The position numbers and the translations under genes were made by a program. The notes below the pieces were generated by a model. It did no database searches. It saw only the letters and a list, made by a program, of their open reading frames with translations, and was not told where the DNA came from. 64,000 bases of DNA. Source: Patescibacterium sp964540895. GTDB lineage: Bacteria; Patescibacteriota; Patescibacteriia; Patescibacteriales; Patescibacteriaceae. Below, piece after piece: positions 33,010 to 42,187 of this stretch (positions within the stretch are counted from its first letter, which is position 1; each line of letters begins with the position of its first letter). The stretch lies in assembly GCA_964540895.1 (NCBI GenBank), contig CAZIOP010000002.1:66625-130624 (forward strand), in the 5' to 3' direction.

Positions 33010-33240
33010 CTAAGAAGCTGTATGATGAGCTGATTTTTCACTGCAGTATCGGCAGTTAGTCTTGTGTTGAGCTATTTCTACAATAGCTGAAAGACCAACT
33101 AAGATATAGATCAGTTTTGAAAACCAAGCGTCCATACCGCCAAAGAGTTGGCTAATGTCCCAATTGAACAGTCCAACTAGGAGCCAGTTCAAACCACCGA
33201 TAACTAACAATAAAAACGTAAGTGAATGTAGGTTTTTCAT
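33010..33240 (-). CDS. DUF378 small membrane protein
   Basis: A 76-aa protein with two membrane helices. LTFLLLVIGGLNWLLVGLF followed by a short amphipathic segment and a second helix ILVGLSAIVEI is the DUF378 signature. The C-terminal tail contains CRYC and a His pair, unusual for the family and possibly metal-binding. Function unknown. It converges with the flavin cassette. Confidence 0.85.
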   Translation of the reverse strand: MKNLHSLTFLLLVIGGLNWLLVGLFNWDISQLFGGMDAWFSKLIYILVGLSAIVEIAQHKTNCRYCSEKSAHHTAS

Positions 33241-33399
33241 AAGAATCGAACGTTAGTAATAAAATACACACACTCGACCTTTCTATTTAGATTATAGCAT
33301 ATCCAATGGATAAAGGAGTAGTTTGACTTATTATAATTTTTGTTGTTTAATGTAAGAAAATATTTAAAAAATTATATATTGAAAGAAAGGAGTACAATC

Positions 33400-33711
33400 T
33401 TGAAATTACCGCCTGGGTTTACATTAGAATCTCACACTAAAGTAGGAATGTGTATTGAGATTATCCCCTATATTTACTGGGATTGGAGAAAAAATAATGA
33501 AACCAGAAAGTTTTTTTTCGATTCAAATAATTTGGGAGATTTAAAGAAAAATTCTGTGAGTGAAAAAACTAGACTCATAGAGGATTTACATTTTTCTATT
33601 AATGGATGTAAATTTTTGAATGTTTTAATTGCCCAATTAATAGCTAGGAGACCTAGTTCAATAAGTTCATTTAAAGAGATGAGTTTAAAAAAATTTGTTG
33701 AACAATTTTAG
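33400..33711 (+). CDS. Small hypothetical protein
   Basis: A 103-aa soluble protein with no recognised domain. I chose the TTG at 33400 because AAAGGAG lies directly upstream with normal spacing; an in-frame codon at 33340 has none. Features seen are an N-terminal KLPPGFTLE, an aromatic segment (YIYWDWRKN) and a basic C-terminal helix (FKEMSLKKFVEQF). It stands alone with its own terminator and belongs to the Shine-Dalgarno class. Confidence 0.6.
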   Translation: MKLPPGFTLESHTKVGMCIEIIPYIYWDWRKNNETRKFFFDSNNLGDLKKNSVSEKTRLIEDLHFSINGCKFLNVLIAQLIARRPSSISSFKEMSLKKFVEQF

Positions 33712-33730
33712 TTTTAAAGAATATATAATT

Positions 33731-33760
33731 TCGCCCGAGAATAATCGGGCGATTTTTTTA
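33731..33760 (+). terminator. Intrinsic terminator
   Basis: TCGCCCGA / TCGGGCGA, 8-bp perfect stem, loop of six, then T7. Confidence 0.93.
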
Positions 33761-33825
33761 TATTTTGAGCTATGGTATACTAAAATAACTTAAAATATAG
33801 TTTATTATTGACTAATTTCACTGAG

Positions 33826-36318
33826 ATGGGCCGTCGTCGTAAACAAAAAGATCCGCTTGATTATATCTCAATTCCTTCGCTTAACTTAAGCTCTGATATT
33901 AAACAAAGTATCTGGGCAGTTTTGTTTTTGACCTTAGGTATTATTAGTTTCTTAAGCCTCTTTGATTTAGCTGGACAAATGGGTGTGTATTTATTAAAAG
34001 GCATGGATTGGTTAGCTGGCTGGGGGAATTGGTTAATTGCCGTATTACTAGTATTAGTGGGGTGGCAAATTTATAAAAATAAAGAAGAGCGATCAGGCAG
34101 CTTAAAATATGTTGGTGCTGTTTTATTCCTCTGGTCATTTTTAGGCATGTTGCAATTATTTGTTGATGTTGATGAATGGGACATGGCCTTACAAAGCGGA
34201 GAGGGTGGCGGTCATATTGGTTGGACATTGGCCACCATGGTAGTTAGTCTTGCTGGTTTTTGGGCAGGTATTATTATTGTGTTAGCATTGCTCATAATTG
34301 CATTAATGTTGATGTTTAATACAAACCTGGCAACCTTGTTTAAACATGGAACTATGCCAGCTCGTATGGCAACACGTCCGTTTGCTTTTCTGTTTAACAA
34401 AAAAGATAGTGAACTAGCTCAAGAATATGACGAGAAAATAAATACAGCTGAAGATTCTGATGGCGTTGAAGGTGAGGTTGATGATAGTTTTAGTTTACGT
34501 ACCATAAAAGATAAAGCTGCAAGGTCAGGTTTGGCAAAAGCCTCGGTTGACGAAAAGACTAATTGGAAGCCAACTAATATTAAAATTGATTTGCCACTCG
34601 ACCTCTTGAATAGTCGTACTTCTAAGCCAACCTCAGGTGATATAAAAAGTAATATTGAGATTATTAAATCAACTTTGGATAAATTTAATATTCCGGTGGA
34701 AATGGGTGAAGTAAGTGTTGGTCCAACAGTTACTCAATATACGTTGAAACCAGCAGAGGGTATTAAATTATCAAGAATTACTGGCTTAAACAATGACTTA
34801 TCAATGGCTTTGGCAGCTCATCCCGTTCGTATTGAAGCCCCAATTCCAGGCAAAGCGTTAGTGGGTATTGAAGTACCTAATAAGACAGTAGCCATTGTTA
34901 ATTTACGTGAAGTCTTAGAATCTGATGATTTTAAGCGACGTTCTAATAATCTATTAATTGCCCTTGGAAAAGATGTGGCTGGTAAAGTGTGGCTGGATAG
35001 TATTTCCAAAATGCCCCACTTATTAGTAGCCGGTGCTACTGGCTCTGGTAAGTCAGTGATGTTAAACGCTTTGATTATTAGTTTGTTATACCAGAATAAT
35101 CCGGATGATTTGAAGTTTATTATGGTTGACCCTAAACGTGTTGAACTTACTGTGTATAATGGCTTACCGCACTTGCTTACTCCAGTTATTACTGAAGTAT
35201 CAAAAACAATTAATGCCCTGAAGTGGTGTTTAAATGAAATGGATCGTCGTTTTGAAACATTAGCTCAAGTTCATAAGCGTGATATTGAAGGTTACAATCA
35301 AGGAGCCAAAGAAAAAATGCCATATATTATTTTCATCATTGATGAGTTAGCTGACTTAATGGTAGTTGCACCAAAAGAAATGGAAACTGGTGTTGTGCGT
35401 TTAGCACAAATGGCTCGGGCTGTTGGTATTCATTTAGTGTTAGCCACGCAACGACCAAGTGTGAATGTTATAACTGGAACTATTAAAGCTAACATGCCGG
35501 CTCGTATTGCTTTCTCAGTTACATCTGGTATTGATTCACGTACAATTTTAGATTCACTAGGTGCTGAAAAATTATTAGGTCGAGGTGATATGTTGTTTTC
35601 AAGTGTTGCGTTAACTAAGCCAAAAAGAATTCAAGGCGCTTTGATTTCTGATCAAGAAATTAAGCGTGTAGTTTCGTATATTAAAGAAAAAAGTGGAGCT
35701 CCAAATTATATTACTGAAATTGTTGATCGACAAAAAGTTCGTGGTATTGCAGGTGTTGGTATAGATGGTGGCTCTGACGATGATGATGAATTATTTCAAG
35801 AAGCCAAAGAGTTGATTATTAATTCAGGTAAAGCATCAGCTTCATTTTTACAACGCAGATTATCAATCGGCTATGCTCGTGCGGCTCGTCTATTAGATAT
35901 TCTTGAAGAGAGTGGAATTATTGGCCCATCAAACGGTGCAAAGCCACGGGAGATTATGGTATCTAAAGAACAGTATGAAGCCATGATCCAAGATGGAGTA
36001 GCTGGTGCGCGGTTACACGATCAAGCCACAGCTCAAGCACCTGATAATTATTTAGGTGATGACGAGAGTGAAAGCGGTGATGAAAATAGTGATGATGAAA
36101 TCACTGATGAAGATGATGCAGAAGAAACCGAAGCACCTGATAAAAATACTGATGTCTCTGTTGAAGAAACCCCTGAATTTATGTCTGATTCCAGCCTGGA
36201 AGAAATACAAAAAGATGAGGATATTGTCCCCACTTCATCCCCAAGTAAGAAAAGTCCTAAAAAAGACATAGTTGATGAAGAAGATTCTAGTGATTTTGAA
36301 AGGTATTTTTCTCGCTAA
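33826..36318 (+). CDS. ftsK: DNA translocase FtsK/SpoIIIE
   Basis: An 830-aa protein: four N-terminal membrane helices (within residues ~25-190), a linker, the RecA-like motor with Walker A GATGSGKSV (about residue 403) and Walker B IIFIIDELADLMV, and a winged-helix gamma domain (ASFLQRRLSIGYARAARLLD). It pumps chromosome ends through the closing septum. An acidic, Asp/Glu-rich tail of about 90 residues follows the gamma domain, which is unusual. The start is either ATG 33826 or TTG 33808; I chose the ATG. A TATACT -10 lies about 45 bases upstream. Confidence 0.96.
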   Translation: MGRRRKQKDPLDYISIPSLNLSSDIKQSIWAVLFLTLGIISFLSLFDLAGQMGVYLLKGMDWLAGWGNWLIAVLLVLVGWQIYKNKEERSGSLKYVGAVLFLWSFLGMLQLFVDVDEWDMALQSGEGGGHIGWTLATMVVSLAGFWAGIIIVLALLIIALMLMFNTNLATLFKHGTMPARMATRPFAFLFNKKDSELAQEYDEKINTAEDSDGVEGEVDDSFSLRTIKDKAARSGLAKASVDEKTNWKPTNIKIDLPLDLLNSRTSKPTSGDIKSNIEIIKSTLDKFNIPVEMGEVSVGPTVTQYTLKPAEGIKLSRITGLNNDLSMALAAHPVRIEAPIPGKALVGIEVPNKTVAIVNLREVLESDDFKRRSNNLLIALGKDVAGKVWLDSISKMPHLLVAGATGSGKSVMLNALIISLLYQNNPDDLKFIMVDPKRVELTVYNGLPHLLTPVITEVSKTINALKWCLNEMDRRFETLAQVHKRDIEGYNQGAKEKMPYIIFIIDELADLMVVAPKEMETGVVRLAQMARAVGIHLVLATQRPSVNVITGTIKANMPARIAFSVTSGIDSRTILDSLGAEKLLGRGDMLFSSVALTKPKRIQGALISDQEIKRVVSYIKEKSGAPNYITEIVDRQKVRGIAGVGIDGGSDDDDELFQEAKELIINSGKASASFLQRRLSIGYARAARLLDILEESGIIGPSNGAKPREIMVSKEQYEAMIQDGVAGARLHDQATAQAPDNYLGDDESESGDENSDDEITDEDDAEETEAPDKNTDVSVEETPEFMSDSSLEEIQKDEDIVPTSSPSKKSPKKDIVDEEDSSDFERYFSR

Positions 36319-36362
36319 TATTAGATAAATTGATACTCTTAGGAGCGTATACGGCTACTCTC

Positions 36363-36390
36363 TTGACAGCGTTTAGTTATCCTGTATAAT
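36363..36390 (+). promoter_or_regulatory. 23S-5S rRNA promoter
   Basis: TTGACA (36363-36368), 16-base spacer, TATAAT (36385-36390): both boxes are full consensus. It lies about 310 bases before the 23S rRNA and starts a leader with a terminator-like hairpin. Confidence 0.85.
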
Positions 36391-36439
36391 AAGGAAACAT
36401 TCTATGAAGAAATATTTTACTAGTTATCAATATATAAGT

Positions 36440-36495
36440 GGCTAATAGCTTGACTGCTATTTTGTGTATATTAGCCGCTGACAAGCGGTTTTTTT
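36440..36495 (+). promoter_or_regulatory. Candidate attenuator in the 23S leader
   Basis: AGCCGC (36473-36478) pairs with GCGGTT (36485-36490) around loop TGACAA and is followed by T7: an intrinsic terminator about 200 bases before the 23S gene. Upstream GGCTAATA (36440-36447) pairs perfectly with TATTAGCC (36469-36476), which takes bases of the terminator's 5' arm. The two structures exclude each other, as in an attenuator. The alternative is a separate short RNA of about 100 bases. Confidence 0.65.
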
Positions 36496-36698
36496 AGTCC
36501 CAAATTGAAAAGTTGTGCTTGGCTGAGGGATCAGTAAAAGTGATTCATCAGCTCCGCAGAACCAGTTTATCGGAGCATCAGAACATTAACAACGGAATAT
36601 AGAATGATTACTCAAATAATTTAATTGTAATTTTGTAAGAGTCACAAGAAAGAAAATAAGATTTAAGATTACCTACATTTTTTGAAAATAAAGATGTG
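36496..36698 (+). other. 23S rRNA leader with processing stem
   Basis: This non-coding leader holds a hairpin GCTCCG/CGGAGC (about 36551-36576) and the sequence AACGGAATATAGAATG (36591-36606). That sequence is perfectly complementary over 16 bases to 41281-41296 behind the 23S gene, and the helix extends further with small bulges. The two arms should form the long precursor stem cut by RNase III. No gene is seen. Confidence 0.8.
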
Positions 36699-37316
36699 GG
36701 AAAATCTCGTAAGGGTGTATGGTGGATGCCTTGACTCAAGAAGACGATGAAGGACGTAGCAGCCTGCGATAAGCCTCGGTAAGGTGGCAAGCAACCTTTG
36801 ACCCGAGGATTTCCGAATGGGGAAACCTATCCTGTTGAAGACAGGATGTCCGCTCGCTGAACACATAGGCGAGTGAGACGATTACCCGGTGAACTGAAAC
36901 ATCTTAGTAGCCGGAGGAAAAGAGAACAATTTGATCTTTTATCAACGTTGGCGACCTTTCGCCGATTTTGATAAGAGATTGCGATTCCCTAAGTAGTGGC
37001 GAGCGAAAAGGGAGCAGCCCAAACCATTAGAACTACGTATATGTTTTTCACTTTTGTGAAACATGTATACAGAAGGAATTAGGTCCATATGTTTTAGCGG
37101 TGTAGCAAGATGGTCGTGCTTACTACCTAATGCGGTAAGGTAGCGATGGATTTTATTAGCTGAAGTGAGCTGGAAAGCTCAGCCAGAGACGGTGATAGCC
37201 CCGTAAGCGAAAATAATTTCCTCGTTATGATGACATATTCTTAAGTATTGCGAGACTCGTGAAATCTCGTGAGAAACCGGGTCGACTATGACCCAAGGCT
37301 AAATACTTCTTGAGAT

Positions 37317-37353
<37 letters not shown>

Positions 37354-38843
37354 CATCCCGGTAAGGGAGATGAAATAGTATCTGAAACCATATACTTACA
37401 AGCAGTCGGAGCCCAGTTTACTGGGTGACGGCGTGCCTATTGAAGAATGAGCCAACGAGTTTGTTGTATGCGGCTTGATTAATTTGCTTAAAGCAAAGAA
37501 GTCACAGTGAAAGCGAGGGTTAATAGCCCGTACTCTTACTTATTAGAAATGGTAATGAATATTCTGCGCAAGCAAAGTATTTTGTTGCCTTTCTAATATG
37601 TAAGAAGGTCGCATGCACAAGACCCGAAGCCGGGTGATCTAACCATGGCCAGGTTGAACCCTGACGAAAGTCAGGGGGAGGACCGAACCCGTAAGTCGTG
37701 CAACACTTTGGGATGAGTTGTGGTTAGCGGAGAAATTCCAATCGAACTCGGCAATAGCTGGTTCTCCTCGAAATAGCTTTAGGGCTAGCCTCGAGCGCTG
37801 AACGTAGGGGGTAGAGCACTGAATGGAAACGGGCCGCAAGGTACCGTTTTCAACCAAACTCCGAATACCTACGCGTGCAGCTCGGGAGTCAGACTATGGG
37901 CGCTAAGGTCCATTAGTCTAAAGGGAAACAGCCCAGATCGCCGTCTAAGGTCCCTAAATATAAACTAAGTGTAAAAGGTGGTGTCGTGACTGCGACAACT
38001 AGGAGGTTGGCTTAGAAGCAGCCATCCTTTAAAGATAGCGTAATAGCTCACTAGTCTAGTCGTCTCGCGCCGAAAATGTACCGGGGCTAAGTTTATTACC
38101 GAAGACGCGAACTTATCACATTAGTGATAATTGGTAGAGGAGCATTCTAAAACTGCTGAAGTCGTGATGTGAGTCATGGTGGAGGTTTTAGAAGAGAGAA
38201 TGTTGGCATAAGTAGCAAAAAGGCAGGTGAAAACCCTGCCCACCGAAAATCTAAGGGTTCCTGGGCAACGCAAATCGACCCAGGGTGAGTCGGTCCTAAG
38301 GCGAGGCTGCTGTAGTGGCAGCGTAGTCGATGGATGAGCTGGTTAATATTCCAGCACTACTGTAATTTTCCGATGGGGGGACAAAGTTTTGAGGTTCAAG
38401 CGTTTCTATGGTATGAACGTCGCTTGCTATAAGGGCTGATCTAGGCAAATCCGGATCACTAGTCCAAGTAGTCGGCGGGAGACAAAGTCTTCGGACAGCG
38501 TCAACTTGAGCGGAGAGATTTTCAAGAAAAACCTCTAGGGCTAAGGTTACAGTAACCGTACCGCAAACCGACACAGGTAGATGAGGCGAGGAGCCTCAGG
38601 TGTACGAGAGAACCCTCGTTAAGGAACTCGGCAAAACAGCGGTCGTAAGTTAGCAATAAGACCTGCCCGGAGCAATCCGGGCCGCAGCGAAAGATTCCAA
38701 GTGACTGTTTAGCAAAAACACAGCTCCCTGCTAACTCGCAAGAGGATGTATAGGGGGTGATGCCTGGCCAGTGTCCGAACGTTAAGAGGAGAGGTCAACC
38801 ATCTTCGGATGGTGAAGCTTTGAATTGAAGCGCGGATGAACGC

Positions 38844-39616
<773 letters not shown>

Positions 39617-40134
39617 AAGTTCCGACCTGCACGAATGGCATAACAACTTGGAAACTGTCTCAACGAGGGACTCGGCGAAATTACAAGACCAGTAAAGATG
39701 CTGGTTAACCATAGTTGGACGAAAAGACCCCGTGAAGCTTTACTATAGCTTGATATTGGGTTAGGGATATATCTGTTCAGAATAGGTGGGAGCTTCGGCA
39801 CCAGTGAGATACCACCCTGATGTATTCTTAATTCTTACTTTGATCCGTGAATCCGGATAGAGGACAGTATCTGGTGGGTAGTTTGTCTGGGGCGGATGCC
39901 TCCTAAAAGGTAACGGAGGCGTTTACAAAGGTTGGCTATCTCGGGATGGAAACCCGAGAGATAGTGTAAAGGCATAAGCCAGCTTTACTGCAAGACCCGC
40001 AAGTCGCGCAGTTGCGAAAGCAGAACTTAGTGATCCGACCGTACGAAATAGAACGGCGGAAGCTCATCGGATAAAAGCTACTCCGGGGATAACAGGCTAG
40101 TCACGCCCAAGCGTCCACAGCGACGGCGTGGTTC

Positions 40135-40167
<33 letters not shown>

Positions 40168-40177
40168 GTGGAGAAGC

Positions 40178-40230
<53 letters not shown>

Positions 40231-40234
40231 CCGT

Positions 40235-40975
40235 TTAGAAGCTAAAGTAATTTGGCTCTTGAACGCTCTGAACCCAGAGGTATAAGACATCAACAAATAC
40301 GGCGGCAATATTAAGTAATTAATATTGGCATAAAAAAGCTGACTCATATCGGTGAAATCCTTAAACGTATTTCAGTTTAACCTGTCATATGTTAGGATAA
40401 TACCGAGGGAAGTCACTTATGTTAAAATTAACGCAATCACAATTAGCTTATTTAGCAGGCTTCATTGATGGTGATGGTAGTATTTATGTAAGATTAAAAC
40501 CAAACAGTACTTACCGGTATGGTTTTCAAATCGCTCCTTATATAATACTGTTCCAATCAGTAAAAGATGAAATAAATTTTATTAAAATTTGTAAACTGTT
40601 AAGTTGTGGCTATTTGCGAAAAAGAAAAGATGGAATTTTAGAATATACTATTGGTAGGCAAGAAGAAATTTTAACTTTAATAAATAAGATTAAACCGTAC
40701 TTGATTCTTAAAAAACGTCAAGCAGATTTGATTGAACAAATATTAAAGTTGAAAGTTCAGGTTAAAAATAAAGCTGATTTTATTAAATTAATGGCTTTAG
40801 TTAATAATTTTGCAGAACTAAACTATTCTAAAAAACGTATCAAACATAAGTTGACCCCTTAGAGACTTGTTTCGAAAGAAACAGAGCGTTGAATAACGCT
40901 AAAACGTCGGCCTCCTACAAGCGTTGTAGGATGATGGTATAGTCCAATGCACTTAGTAATAAGTGAGAGAGCATG
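40235..40975 (+). other. Group I intron in 23S rRNA, E. coli site about 2593
   Basis: The conserved 23S segment breaks after GGGTTCAGACCGT and resumes with CGTAAGACAGGTCGGTC; E. coli has ACGT|CGTGAGACAG here, at about 2593. That is the same site as the Chlamydomonas chloroplast intron that encodes I-CreI. Exon CTGGGTTCAGA (40220-40230) pairs over 11 bases with TCTGAACCCAG (40267-40277), giving a strong P1-type helix. A typical S element GGTATAGTCC lies near 40937, and the insert ends with G. The P1 register puts a U-A pair at the inferred splice site instead of U-G, so the 5' boundary could be off by one or two bases. Insert length about 741. Confidence 0.92.
40419..40862 (+). CDS. I-CreI-like LAGLIDADG homing endonuclease of intron 2
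   Basis: A 147-aa single-motif LAGLIDADG protein, clearly like I-CreI: LAYLAGFIDGDGSIYVRLKP matches its LAGFVDGDGSI helix and the following beta strand, with the catalytic Asp in place, and IKPYLILKKRQADLIEQIL matches the I-CreI segment around LQPFLKLKQKQANLV. It should be a homodimer recognising about 22 bases at the 23S junction. Its host intron sits at the same site as the I-CreI intron, so target and enzyme have stayed together over a long distance. Intact frame. Confidence 0.95.
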   Translation: MLKLTQSQLAYLAGFIDGDGSIYVRLKPNSTYRYGFQIAPYIILFQSVKDEINFIKICKLLSCGYLRKRKDGILEYTIGRQEEILTLINKIKPYLILKKRQADLIEQILKLKVQVKNKADFIKLMALVNNFAELNYSKKRIKHKLTP

Positions 40976-41280
40976 CGTAAGACAGGTCGGTCTCCTCTCC
41001 ACTATGGTCGCGGAAATTTGAGAAGGCTCTTCCCTAGTACGAGAGGACCGGGAAGAACGAAGCTCTAGTGTGCCAGTTGTCCTACCAAGGGCATTGCTGG
41101 GTAGCTACCTTCGGTTAAGATAAACGCTGAAAGCATCTAAGCGTGAAGCTGTCTTCAAGATTAGATTTCATAGGTTGGTCAGAGAATATGACCTTGATAG
41201 GCTCCAGGTGTAAGTCCAGCAATGGATTCAGCCGAGGAGTACTAATAAACCATCAGATTTTCCCACAATTTTGTTTTCAA

Positions 41281-41305
41281 CATTCTATATTCCGTTACTG
41301 TTCTG
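41281..41305 (+). other. 3' arm of the 23S processing stem
   Basis: CATTCTATATTCCGTT (41281-41296) is the exact complement of 36591-36606; pairing continues with ACTGTTCTG against CAGAACATTA with small bulges. It separates 23S from 5S in the precursor. Confidence 0.85.
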
Positions 41306-41319
41306 TTAGTTTAATGACA

Positions 41320-41444
41320 CAGTCTTGGTGGTTCTTGCGAAAGGGTCACACCTGTTCTCATCCCGAACACAGTAGTTAAGCCTTTCAGCGCCGATGATAC
41401 TTGGGCCGCCCAAGCCCTGGGAAAGTAGGTCGCCGCCAGGACCG
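41320..41444 (+). rRNA. 5S ribosomal RNA
   Basis: Helix I pairs TCTTGGTGG with CCGCCAGGA; loop region CCCGAACACAG and the GAAAGTAGGTCGCCGCC end are classical 5S sequence. Length about 120 bases. It lies about 55 bases after the 23S and is flanked by AATGACAC/GTGTCATT, which extends helix I in the precursor. Confidence 0.95.
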
Positions 41445-41455
41445 TGTCATTAAAC

Positions 41456-41491
41456 AAAAAGCCATTCATGTATGTGAGTGGCTTTTTTTGT
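41456..41491 (+). terminator. rRNA operon terminator
   Basis: AAAAAGCCATTCA with TGAGTGGCTTTTTTT; strong stem and T-run 12 bases after 5S. Confidence 0.92.
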
Positions 41492-41558
41492 TGACAATAA
41501 TAAGTATGTATCGTAAAGTTCAGTAAAACTCTTGTTTAAAAATTAAATTAAAATAAAA

Positions 41559-42146
41559 ATGGAAGCAAAAATCTCAAAAGATTTAAGGAATCCAAGTAAT
41601 GTAATTATTGTTGCTTTCCTATATCTACTTGCCAAAAACAACAAGATAAAATGTGATCCGTATATCACAGAAGTTAAGCTAAGAATTACATATAAAGTAC
41701 CTTCTCAAATTCATAAACATTTTGTTGTGGAATTAGATAATACATACATACTTAGTTTTTACTGTATCCGGGAACAAATTGGTCTTTGTCTCTGGCCGGC
41801 AGGAGGACTGTTAACAAAAGAAGGAGCGCCACCATTAATTAATTGTGAAATTAATACTTTTAACCAGTTGTTTGGTGGGCATAATTCTCATTTCTTTGAA
41901 GGATCTGAAAATATTGAACCTTTTGTGAATCAAGTTAGTAAAACTGTTAGGGTAATAAAAACAGATTCCTATAACTTTATTAACAACGATATAAAGGACG
42001 GTATAAAAATATCAAGAGATCATATAAAGTTTTTGATTGAAAATATAAATTGTTGTAAAGATCATCTTCCAGATATGATGAAATATTTTGATATTCATAT
42101 CGAGAACTATCTTAAACAAAATAATAATGGTCGTTCCCCTATGTAA
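41559..42146 (+). CDS. Hypothetical protein
   Basis: A 195-aa soluble protein of unknown family. It has an N-terminal helix (PSNVIIVAFLYLLAKNN), a mixed alpha/beta middle and three to four cysteines scattered (KCDPY, YCIRE, NCEIN, NCCKD). No enzyme motif seen. A promoter TTGACA-17-TAAAGT lies directly after the rRNA terminator. Unlike other orphan genes in the window there is no Shine-Dalgarno site before its ATG. It converges with the LTD protein gene and shares its terminator. Confidence 0.65.
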   Translation: MEAKISKDLRNPSNVIIVAFLYLLAKNNKIKCDPYITEVKLRITYKVPSQIHKHFVVELDNTYILSFYCIREQIGLCLWPAGGLLTKEGAPPLINCEINTFNQLFGGHNSHFFEGSENIEPFVNQVSKTVRVIKTDSYNFINNDIKDGIKISRDHIKFLIENINCCKDHLPDMMKYFDIHIENYLKQNNNGRSPM

Positions 42147-42154
42147 TTGTAGCG

Positions 42155-42187
42155 AATACCCCATGCAGTTTATGGGGTATTTTTTTT
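42155..42187. terminator. Bidirectional terminator
   Basis: AATACCCCAT / ATGGGGTATT, 10-bp perfect stem, T8 on the plus side; the minus-strand gene's stop codon lies in the loop and 3' arm. Confidence 0.92.

Noticed and set aside
33236..33260. GTTCGATTC-like T-loop on the minus strand
   Set aside because: No acceptor or anticodon stems around it; AT-rich gap, not a tRNA.
37639..38574. Antisense frames inside the 23S rRNA gene
   Set aside because: They lie over conserved rRNA and have no start signals.
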